Of a stretch of DNA of 14,813 nucleotides, positions 6,932 through 14,276 are shown piece by piece. Origin of the DNA: Nitrospirota bacterium (GTDB taxonomy: Bacteria; Nitrospirota; JACRHJ01). Position 1 is the stretch's first letter; every line of letters starts with the position of its first letter. The notes below the pieces were generated by a model, which did not search any database, had not been told where the DNA came from, and worked only from the letters and a program-made list of their open reading frames with translations. The stretch lies in assembly GCA_021815285.1 (NCBI GenBank), contig JAKAHE010000025.1:1-14813 (forward strand), in the 5' to 3' direction. The translations under genes were made by a program, and so were the position numbers.

Positions 6932-7906
6932 ATGTTCCGAGGAGGGGGAAGGGCCGCATTGCTGGCCGTATTCCTGGCGGCGGTCGCCGTTGTAGCGGGA
7001 TGCGCCAGTATGCAGGAAAACGAACCGATAATACCGGTAAGCGAGTACGAAAAACTGATTGTAGGAAGACTGGACGCAAATTACGTCGGCGACCAGGCGT
7101 GTCTTGCCAAGTGTCATGCGCACGACCAGCTCAAGAAGTGGTTCGACGCCTCGACGATGGGGGCGCAGTTAAGCTCCGATTCCGGACTGCCGCTCGTAAA
7201 CTGCGAGTCATGCCACGGCCCGGGTAGCCTTGCAATCGCAAACATAAAGGTGGTTAACGGAAGGCCCACCTGCGATTATTCCACCTTTATCGACCTGAAA
7301 CACCTCCCGAAGCAGGCGCAGTCTCTCATCTGTTTGAAATGTCATACGCAAAACGCCACGTTCGGCCTGCATTACTGGAACACGAGCGAACACAACCTTT
7401 CCGGCGTCTCATGTTTCGACTGCCATAACGTACACAAGGGCACGGACCTGAAGGTGGGCCGCAAGGACGTTGCGGCGCTGTGCTATAAATGCCACCCGGA
7501 GATAAAGGCCCAGTTCTCACTTCCGAACCATCATCCCGTCAACGAAGGGCGCGTAACATGCCTGGACTGCCACGATCCGATGGGTTCGCCCAACAGGCAC
7601 ATGCTGAAAGACGGAAGCATGAAGGAGCTTTGCGGCAACTGCCATGCGGAAAAGACCGGGCCGTTCGCCTTTGAGCACGGCGACGTTACGGAAAACTGCC
7701 TGAACTGCCATCGTCCGCACGGCTCGGTTAATCAGCACCTGCTTAAAGTGCGTCTGCCTTACCTCTGCTACCAGTGTCACGAGGCCCAGCACGAGGTGAC
7801 GGACAACATCAACCAGCAGCAGCGCACGATATGCACGGATTGCCACACTGAGATACACGGTTCCGATACCCCAGACCTGGGTAACGGCGGCGCCTTCACA
7901 CGTTAG
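6932..7906 (+). CDS. DmsE/MtrA-type decaheme c-type cytochrome, predicted lipoprotein
   Basis: A 324-residue multiheme cytochrome. Nine canonical CxxCH sites start at residues 91, 134, 161, 184, 210, 234, 256, 279 and 301. A tenth site at 57-62 reads CLAKCH, with three residues between the cysteines. The N-terminus has a hydrophobic leader and lipobox VAGC with C24, so it is probably anchored by lipid. Spacing and C-terminal paired motifs (CLNCHRPHGS...CYQCH...CTDCH) resemble DmsE/MtrA/PioA cytochromes, which sit inside an MtrB/PioB barrel and carry electrons across the outer membrane. The barrel gene follows after 19 bp. The SD AAGGAGG (6917-6923) is 8 nt from the ATG. The 84-bp gap before it is the longest in the operon but shows no convincing promoter or terminator. 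Confidence 0.93.
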   Translation: MFRGGGRAALLAVFLAAVAVVAGCASMQENEPIIPVSEYEKLIVGRLDANYVGDQACLAKCHAHDQLKKWFDASTMGAQLSSDSGLPLVNCESCHGPGSLAIANIKVVNGRPTCDYSTFIDLKHLPKQAQSLICLKCHTQNATFGLHYWNTSEHNLSGVSCFDCHNVHKGTDLKVGRKDVAALCYKCHPEIKAQFSLPNHHPVNEGRVTCLDCHDPMGSPNRHMLKDGSMKELCGNCHAEKTGPFAFEHGDVTENCLNCHRPHGSVNQHLLKVRLPYLCYQCHEAQHEVTDNINQQQRTICTDCHTEIHGSDTPDLGNGGAFTR

Positions 7907-7925
7907 GACCAAAAGGAGGGATTTT

Positions 7926-9890
7926 ATGAAGAACATATTGATCGCCCTGCTGGTCCTCACGGCTGTCCTTATGGGCGGCAGGGTATTCGCGGATGATAAT
8001 TCGGCGCAGAACGGGGGACAGAACGGGGCCGACAACGGCGCGCAGGGAAGCCCGGATTATTCTCTGCCGCCGGAAGGCAATGCATGGCTTGGCTATAATT
8101 TCTTCGACCTGCAAGGCTCAAGGAAGGCCGCAGAGTATGAATATCCCTACGGATCCGTCGTTGGCGGGTTCAACATGCTCTATGTCCCGCTGCCCACGAG
8201 GTGGGAGGCTAACCTTGACTGGGTAAACCCGAAGAGCTGGGATGCAAATTTTTCCTTCGCATACAAGGACATGGTAAAGGTCGATTATACCGGGTGGGCG
8301 CTCTGGCGCAATTACAACCACTACGGCCTTATCGGCGTAAAATACCTCGATACCGAACCCGGCGGGAATTATTTTACCGACGACCGGGACAACAGGCTCT
8401 CCCTGGTGCTGAAATGGCCGGACAGACCATATCACGTATTCGTCAAAATGAGGCATTTCGAGAAGGAAGGCACGATGCAGGCGAGGTTCTACAATGCGGT
8501 AGACCCGGTTGTATCCAATCACTTTAAAGAATCCCTGGCAAGGGATATAGACTGGGTAACCACGAAGCTGGACGTGGGTATAAACGGACACTTCGGCCCC
8601 GTGGAGGCGGAATACAGCCATACGGCAAAGACCTTCGACCCGCATGGTGAGGTGGAAATCCCAATCCTTGAACGCGGTCTTTATCCGAGCCACGTGCCGC
8701 AGTACGACGACAACCTCGATACCGTAAAACTTCATACGGACTACACCGGCAGGATTGTTGCCGACAGCACGTTCATAAACGGCGAGCGCAGGAACGAACA
8801 CTCGCAGGCGGATCTTAAATACCGGCGGGCGTACGGCGACGTTGTCCTGATACCGGCAAACGGCCTGACGGTTGCGATACGCTACCGGGGCAACTGGACG
8901 GACGAGACGGTCCAGGCCGTCCCGGCTGGGACAGTTACGCCCCCCGCGATTCCCATTTCCACGGTTACGCCGACATCTCCCATAAGCTACAGGTCAAACA
9001 GGGCCGAGCTGTCCGTCCGGTATAACCCGGTAAACATGCTCGCTTTCAACGTAGAATACTCCTACGAGAACCTCCAGAGATACAACGCATCGATATGGAA
9101 TGCAACGATAGCCAACGGATCCCCTGTAATCCCGTACCAGAGCATACCATCTCAGCAGAATATCCATAAAATAACGGCGGGGGTAACTTCCGACCCGGCC
9201 AGGTGGATAAACTTCAGAGGCGGCGTGGAATATACATACACCGGAGAGCCCGCTTATCCTGTAAACCCGAAGAATTCCTACAAGGCGCGCGTGGATGCGA
9301 ATATTGTACCGATGCCGGAATTAAGCGCGAACGCGCATTACAGGCTAACTGTGAACGACAACGACACCTCGGAGATGCATTCCAATTACAACAACCCCGG
9401 CGTCGGCCTGGTATGGACGCCTGGCGGGCCGTTTACGATGTCCGTGAACTACGACTATTTCCGCTACAACCTTAAGAGGGATATCATGCTCGCCCGTCCT
9501 GCCTCTGAGCCTGCGCCCAACCCGCGTCTTCCGGTCGAGCGCGCTCCATATGCCGACCAGTCCCATGTCTACTCCATCTCCGGCGATTACGCCTTCGCCG
9601 TTATCCCGCTCGTGCTGGATGCGGAGTTCCACCAGAGCTTCGGAAGCGGCGAGTTCAGGATTGTCGAGACCGCCGGGGCATACACTACCACCGGTCTGGG
9701 GGAGCTTGCGGACCTTGCCGAGAGGGAGACCGGCGGCAGCATGACGGCAAAGTACGCCCTGCACAAGGGCTGGGGATTATCGGCTACTTACGGGATAAAC
9801 AACTATGTCGATTTCAAGAACAAGCCCCAGGACGGGCCTCAGAACGGCACGGCACAGACAGTTATGATGCTGGCGACCAAAAAATGGTAG
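7926..9890 (+). CDS. MtrB/PioB-like outer-membrane beta-barrel of a porin-cytochrome complex
   Basis: A 654-residue exported protein. The signal peptide ends at VFA before D23. It is followed by an Asn/Gly/Gln-rich linker (about 23-45), then alternating hydrophobic and polar strands rich in Tyr, Trp and Asn to the C-terminal W654, the aromatic end usual for outer-membrane barrels. Phrases such as WEANLDWVNPKSWDANFSF and RGGVEYTYTGEPAYPVNPKN suit MtrB/PioB-type barrels that sheath a decaheme cytochrome, and the gene directly follows one. There is no cysteine anywhere, so the CxxC of Shewanella MtrB is absent. A Pro/Thr-rich stretch (329-352) is probably a surface loop. The SD AAGGAGG is before the ATG. 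Family assignment rests on pattern and context, so a different conduit barrel family is possible. Confidence 0.82.
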   Translation: MKNILIALLVLTAVLMGGRVFADDNSAQNGGQNGADNGAQGSPDYSLPPEGNAWLGYNFFDLQGSRKAAEYEYPYGSVVGGFNMLYVPLPTRWEANLDWVNPKSWDANFSFAYKDMVKVDYTGWALWRNYNHYGLIGVKYLDTEPGGNYFTDDRDNRLSLVLKWPDRPYHVFVKMRHFEKEGTMQARFYNAVDPVVSNHFKESLARDIDWVTTKLDVGINGHFGPVEAEYSHTAKTFDPHGEVEIPILERGLYPSHVPQYDDNLDTVKLHTDYTGRIVADSTFINGERRNEHSQADLKYRRAYGDVVLIPANGLTVAIRYRGNWTDETVQAVPAGTVTPPAIPISTVTPTSPISYRSNRAELSVRYNPVNMLAFNVEYSYENLQRYNASIWNATIANGSPVIPYQSIPSQQNIHKITAGVTSDPARWINFRGGVEYTYTGEPAYPVNPKNSYKARVDANIVPMPELSANAHYRLTVNDNDTSEMHSNYNNPGVGLVWTPGGPFTMSVNYDYFRYNLKRDIMLARPASEPAPNPRLPVERAPYADQSHVYSISGDYAFAVIPLVLDAEFHQSFGSGEFRIVETAGAYTTTGLGELADLAERETGGSMTAKYALHKGWGLSATYGINNYVDFKNKPQDGPQNGTAQTVMMLATKKW

Positions 9891-9899
9891 GAGGGAGCA

Positions 9900-10841
9900 A
9901 TGCCTCTTAGAAAAGCCATCTTCTTTTTTCTTTTTCTGCTTATGGCGGCTTGTTTTTGCGTTACCGGCGCCCTTGCGGCCCAGAAGACCGTCGGCGTGGT
10001 ATTCTCCGGAGACCTGCCGCGCTACCAGGAGGCCCAGAAGGCATTTACGGCAACCCTGGCCAGGGCAGGATTCGGCCAGGGCAAGGTCTCGGTATACGTC
10101 CAGACGCCCAACCCCGACCCGATGTCCTGGACAAACAGCGTGAGGAAATTCATCGGGATCCAGGCGGACGTGATAGTCGCCTACGGAGCCGGCGCGGCAA
10201 CCACTGCGGCAAAGGAGACAAGCAAGATACCAATTGTCTTCACATACGTTTACGACCCAGTCGCCTGCGGATCCAAGAGGGCAAACTCCACGGGGGTCAG
10301 TTCAAAGGTCCCGATGGTTACCCTGCTTCGGATGATGAAGTCGATAAAGCCTTTTACAAGGCTTGCCGTGCTTTACAATCCATATGAGAAGGACTCCGTG
10401 GTCCAGTGGAACGAGGCCATAAGGAACGCCTCCGCCTTGAGGTTCAGCCCGGTGGGGGTGCAGGTGAAGAGCGCCCAGGCGGCGAAGTCTATGGTGCAGA
10501 AGGCCGATGCGGACTGCGTTTATTTATCGTGCAGCGCGGCGGTTGACAAGGACGCGTCTGGAATCATCGCGGCAAGCGACAGGAAGAAGATTCCGGTAAT
10601 AGCGCAGGTTTCAGGGATAGCCGAGAAGGGGGGGCTTCTTGCCCTTGCGCCGTCGCCTGAAGAACAGGGCGCGGACGCCGCGATGATTGTCGCAAAGATA
10701 TTGAAGGGAATACCGGTTTCTTCAATAGGCATGGAAAGCGCCAGGAAGATAAACCTTGTGGTTAATCTTAAGGCCGCGAATGCGCTGTCCATTAAGGTGC
10801 CTTTCGACGTCTTGAATGCGGCGACGAAGGTAATCAAGTAG
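9900..10841 (+). CDS. ABC-type substrate-binding protein (PF04392-like), without transporter partners
   Basis: A 313-residue periplasmic protein with a strong hydrophobic leader (6-26) and likely cleavage near ALA (24-26). An alternative lipobox-like MAAC at 15-18 makes lipidation possible. The mature part follows the ABC substrate-binding protein fold of PF04392: KTVGVVFSGDLPRYQEAQKA, ADVIVAYGAGAATTAAK, PIVFTYVYDPVACG, FTRLAVLYNP and a two-lobed layout. Ligands of this family vary and are often unknown. No permease or ATPase gene is present before or after it. It lies 9 bp after the barrel gene and 10 bp before the receptor gene with overlapping SD and stop, so it may present a ligand to the receptor rather than feed a transporter (inference). 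Confidence 0.88.
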   Translation: MPLRKAIFFFLFLLMAACFCVTGALAAQKTVGVVFSGDLPRYQEAQKAFTATLARAGFGQGKVSVYVQTPNPDPMSWTNSVRKFIGIQADVIVAYGAGAATTAAKETSKIPIVFTYVYDPVACGSKRANSTGVSSKVPMVTLLRMMKSIKPFTRLAVLYNPYEKDSVVQWNEAIRNASALRFSPVGVQVKSAQAAKSMVQKADADCVYLSCSAAVDKDASGIIAASDRKKIPVIAQVSGIAEKGGLLALAPSPEEQGADAAMIVAKILKGIPVSSIGMESARKINLVVNLKAANALSIKVPFDVLNAATKVIK

Positions 10842-10851
10842 GAGGAAGGCA

Positions 10852-13755
10852 ATGAGAATAGGTCTTAAATCCCTCCGGTTAAGGGTGCTCGTCATAGTGA
10901 CCCTGGTGTTGCTGGGCGTTATATCAGCCTCTACTGCCGCCCTCACATACGGGTTTACGACCCTTTACACCCAGGCCCTTCTGGGCAAGGCATTCGCAGT
11001 CGGAGACTCCTTCAAGGGCAGCCTTCAGGACTCGCTTAACCTTGGGCTGCCGCTGGAATCTCTTTCGGGCGTCAGCGAACGCTGCGCCCAGCTGACCGGC
11101 AAGGACTCTGATATCGGTTACTGCATGGTCGTGGACTCTTCCGGGAAGGTGCTTTTCTCGGACAAGGCGGCGGACATAGGGAAGGTGTTTACCGACCCGG
11201 TCAGCATGGCCGCCGCGAAGGCAACCACTGAGGACAGGAAGAGCGCGCCTGTATTTGAGTACGGACACAAGAGCTATTACGACACGGTCATACCGCTTTC
11301 AGATCCGGAAGGCAAGCATCTGGGATCCATCAGGCTGGGCCTCAGCTATGACAACGTATACGCCCAGAAGCGCAAGCTGATATTCAGGTCCATGCTCATA
11401 GCCGTCGGATCCATGATTCTCGCTATCATCGTGTTCGCATTCTTCGTATCCCGGTTCATCACAGGCAGGATATCCGGGCTGGTAGCCACCGCGAAGAAAA
11501 TAGCAAGCGGAGACCTGACAAGGCTTATCGAGACGGATTCGGACGACGAGCTTGGCGAACTCGGCAAGGCCATTAACGGGATGGTGTCGAATCTCAAAAA
11601 CATGCTGGCGAGGGTAAAAGACGCATCGATAAGCGTCGCTAACGCCACCGAGCGTATAGCTATGAACGCGAAGAAAATCTCCGAAGGTTCGGAGGCCCAG
11701 CACGAACTTACGGAGACGACCTCCTCATCGATGGAGGAAATGAACGCTTCCATAAAGGAGGTTGCGGAGAGTGTCGATTCCCTGTCGTCGTCCGCCGAGT
11801 CCTCCTCGTCCTCGATTATGGAAATGGCCGCCTCCATAGACCAGGTCGCGGGCAGCACCGGGCAGCTCTCGGCTTCGGCGGAATCCACATCATCTTCGAT
11901 TATGGAGATGGCGGCATCCATAAAACAGGTCGCGGAGAACATGGACGTGCTCTCCAGCGCGGCGGAAGAGACCACGGCATCCGCAACTGAAATGGGCGCT
12001 TCCATAAAAGAAGTCGAAGCCATATCTAAGGAATCGGCATTCCTGTCGGAACAGGTTACTGAAGAAGCCGCAGGTCTCGGAATGAGTTCCGTGGAAAAGA
12101 CCATAGAGAGTATGCGCAATATTCGGGAAACGGTCGAGAAGGCGGCGCAGGTAATCGAACAGCTCGGCGGGCGTTCCGAAGAGATAGGCGAGATACTGAC
12201 TGTCATAGACGACGTTACAGACCAGACCTCGCTTCTTGCGCTCAACGCCGCGATACTCGCCGCCCAGGCGGGCGAACACGGCAAGGGTTTTGCCGTCGTG
12301 GCCAACGAGATAAAAGACCTTGCGGAGCGCACTTCCTCCTCGACACAGGAGATAGCAAAACGGATAAGCGCCGTGCAGACAGAAGCCAAAGACGCTGTTA
12401 AATCCATCAAGACGGGCCGCGAGAGCGTTGAGCAGGGTGTCCAGATAGCAAACGAGGCCAAAGAGGCGCTTAAGAAGATAGTGCAGAGTTCCACCCGCGC
12501 CGCCTCTATGTCGAAGAGCATAGAAAAAGCTACCGTGGAACAGGCGGAGGGGATACGGCAGGTGTCTGCGGCAATGTTGTCCATTTCCAATATGGTGCAG
12601 CAGATACTTGCGGCCACACAGGAGCAGAGCCAGGGTTCCGAGCAGATTATGATGGCTTCCGAGAGCATGAACGACATAAGCCGCCAGGTAAAAACCGCGA
12701 TGGCCGAACAGACAAAGGGCAGCAAGCAGATTACCGTAGCCGTCGAAAACGTCTCGGACAAGGTGCAAAGCATTGCCTCTGCAACCTCCGAACAGAAGAA
12801 GGGCAGCCAGGAGATTGTGCGGGCGCTCGGAAAGATAAGGGAAATCACGGCGCTTTCCGTGAAGCTGGCCGAGGAGATGGACCAGTCCGTCTCGGAGCTT
12901 TCCGGCCAGGCCGACCTATTAAGGGAAGAGATAAACCATTTCTCGCTCATGTCGCAGTACAGCCTGTCGTCCGGCAAGATGCGCCTGGGAGTCCTGCCGC
13001 TCGAGGAGCCTGAAAACATGAAAAAACGTTTCATGCCGCTCGCGGGTTATCTCTCGGACAACCTGGGCGTGGAGGTGGAGGTAGTCCCAGGGCAGGACAT
13101 GGCCGCCGCCGTGAACGACCTGGGTCTCGGTGTTACGGATATCTGCTGGCTCGGCCCCGCCACCTACGTGGAAGCTAAATATAAGTACGGGGTTGAGGCT
13201 ATAGTGAAATCCATCGGCAAGGGGAATACCTTCACGCGTTCGGTCATCGTTGCAAAGGAAGGGTCGGATATAAAGGAGGTTAAAGACATACGTGGCAGGA
13301 ACTTCGCTTTCGGGAACGAGAAATCCACATCCTCGCACCTGATGCCGAGGGCGATACTCGGCGACGCGGGAATAAGGCTCTACGACCTGAAATCTTACAA
13401 GTACCTGGGCCGCCACGATGCGGTGGCAAAGGCCGTAATGGCTGGCGAATACGACGCCGGCGGCATGATGGAATCGGTGGCCAGGGAATATCTGGGCAAG
13501 GGACTTAAGATAATCCATTATTCGGACTCGATTGCGAACTTTAATTTCTCCGCCGGGAAGAAGGTGGACTTTGCCATAAGGGAGAAGCTTAAGAAAGCGT
13601 TTGTCGCTCTTTCTATAACAGACCCGGCGCATGCCAGGATACTGCGGGCGATAGACTCGGAATGCGAAGGCTTTACGGACGTAAGAGACGATGAATACGA
13701 CGCCATAAGAAAGATGATGAAAAGGCTGTATGGCATAGATTACTTCGTCTCTTGA
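10852..13755 (+). CDS. Methyl-accepting chemotaxis protein with C-terminal PhnD-like domain
   Basis: A 967-residue receptor. TM1 is at about 10-32. The periplasmic region (33-178) has a Cache-like core (GYCMVVDSSGKVLFSDKAAD near 89-108). TM2 is at about 179-200 and HAMP at about 201-252. The signalling hairpin follows, with its tip near E475 in AAQAGEHGKGFAVVANEI. Each arm is about 220 residues from HAMP or the C-terminal end to the tip, far longer than E. coli Tsr. Residues 709-960 form a PhnD-like binding domain (RLGVLPLEEPENMKKRFMPL, DICWLGPATYVEA, FAFGNEKSTSSHLMPR, GRHDAVAKAV). No third membrane helix is visible, so that domain should be cytoplasmic, which is odd for a family usually periplasmic. 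The stop TGA nearly touches the next cheW. Confidence 0.95.
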   Translation: MRIGLKSLRLRVLVIVTLVLLGVISASTAALTYGFTTLYTQALLGKAFAVGDSFKGSLQDSLNLGLPLESLSGVSERCAQLTGKDSDIGYCMVVDSSGKVLFSDKAADIGKVFTDPVSMAAAKATTEDRKSAPVFEYGHKSYYDTVIPLSDPEGKHLGSIRLGLSYDNVYAQKRKLIFRSMLIAVGSMILAIIVFAFFVSRFITGRISGLVATAKKIASGDLTRLIETDSDDELGELGKAINGMVSNLKNMLARVKDASISVANATERIAMNAKKISEGSEAQHELTETTSSSMEEMNASIKEVAESVDSLSSSAESSSSSIMEMAASIDQVAGSTGQLSASAESTSSSIMEMAASIKQVAENMDVLSSAAEETTASATEMGASIKEVEAISKESAFLSEQVTEEAAGLGMSSVEKTIESMRNIRETVEKAAQVIEQLGGRSEEIGEILTVIDDVTDQTSLLALNAAILAAQAGEHGKGFAVVANEIKDLAERTSSSTQEIAKRISAVQTEAKDAVKSIKTGRESVEQGVQIANEAKEALKKIVQSSTRAASMSKSIEKATVEQAEGIRQVSAAMLSISNMVQQILAATQEQSQGSEQIMMASESMNDISRQVKTAMAEQTKGSKQITVAVENVSDKVQSIASATSEQKKGSQEIVRALGKIREITALSVKLAEEMDQSVSELSGQADLLREEINHFSLMSQYSLSSGKMRLGVLPLEEPENMKKRFMPLAGYLSDNLGVEVEVVPGQDMAAAVNDLGLGVTDICWLGPATYVEAKYKYGVEAIVKSIGKGNTFTRSVIVAKEGSDIKEVKDIRGRNFAFGNEKSTSSHLMPRAILGDAGIRLYDLKSYKYLGRHDAVAKAVMAGEYDAGGMMESVAREYLGKGLKIIHYSDSIANFNFSAGKKVDFAIREKLKKAFVALSITDPAHARILRAIDSECEGFTDVRDDEYDAIRKMMKRLYGIDYFVS
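11719..12054 (+). repeat. Four 84-bp (28-residue) repeats in the descending arm of the receptor
   Basis: Residues 290-401 divide into four 28-residue units starting at 290, 318, 346 and 374, each with the pattern (T/S)xSSxxEMxASIKxVAxxxxxLSxxAE. Units two and three are the closest, sharing SSSSIMEMAASI-type text. Each equals four heptads, so duplication keeps the coiled-coil register. The DNA is similar too (units at 11803 and 11887). Confidence 0.8.
12529..12864 (+). repeat. Four 28-residue repeats in the ascending arm of the receptor
   Basis: Residues 560-671 hold four units starting at A560, A588, A616 and A644 with the shared start A(T/M)xEQxxGxxQ(I/V). They mirror the repeats of the other arm about the tip near E475 (74-185 residues before it, 85-196 after it), as expected if the two antiparallel arms gained matching heptads. 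Confidence 0.75.
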
Positions 13756-13766
13756 AAGAGACAGCG

Positions 13767-14267
13767 ATGCAGGAAGACGCGGTAAAAAAAGAAGACAGGC
13801 GGGTCCAGCTGGCGGTATTCAGAGCGGGCGCGGGCGAATACGCCGTGGACATAATGCGGATAACCGAGATTATCAGGCCGCAGAAACTGACGTTTGTCCC
13901 GAAGGCGCCGGACTTTATAGAAGGCGTTATAAACCTGCGTGGGAGCGTTGTCCCGGTCATAGACATAAGGAAAAGGCTGGGAATAACATACGCCGGCGAA
14001 GATACCAGAAGCAAGATACTTATACTGCTTATAAACCGCAGGAAAATCGGGGCCGTGGTTGACGACGTGAAGGAAATCCTTTACATGGATATGGGTTCTA
14101 TAGAGGATGCCCCCGAGATAGTGAAAGGGCCGGAGGCGCAGTTTCTCCAGGGAATAGGCAAGGCGGACGAGAGGCTTATAATGGTGCTCGACCCGGATAA
14201 ACTTCTTAACCCGGGCGAACTGGCGGAGCTTGACCGGGCGCGCACTGCTCCGGATATTAAAGAATAG
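13767..14267 (+). CDS. cheW: CheW adaptor protein
   Basis: A compact CheW, 166 residues from ATG 13767. The fold runs from VQLAVFRAGAGEYAVDIMRI through INLRGSVVPVIDIRKRLGI (R58 is the conserved Arg), KIGAVVDDVKEIL and FLQGIGKADERLIMVLDPDK. It couples the receptor to CheA. A TTG at 13752 in the same frame overlaps the receptor stop and would add five residues (171 aa). I prefer ATG 13767 because the TTG has no SD, while an AAAGAG lies about 6 nt before the ATG. Gene order receptor-cheW suggests this is the partner CheW of that receptor, while the long-tailed CheW at 5918 may serve another role. Nine bp separate it from the next gene. Confidence 0.95.
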   Translation: MQEDAVKKEDRRVQLAVFRAGAGEYAVDIMRITEIIRPQKLTFVPKAPDFIEGVINLRGSVVPVIDIRKRLGITYAGEDTRSKILILLINRRKIGAVVDDVKEILYMDMGSIEDAPEIVKGPEAQFLQGIGKADERLIMVLDPDKLLNPGELAELDRARTAPDIKE

Positions 14268-14276
14268 GACTTGTCG

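Noticed and set aside
11346..13034. 562-codon open frame on the minus strand opposite the receptor
   Set aside because: It is antisense to the heptad-repeat signalling domain, has serine/alanine-rich text mirroring that composition, no SD and no recognisable fold. The plus-strand frame is unambiguous.
13752..13766. TTG start for the second CheW
   Set aside because: It overlaps the receptor stop but has no SD, while ATG 13767 has an AAAGAG at suitable distance and starts just before the CheW fold.
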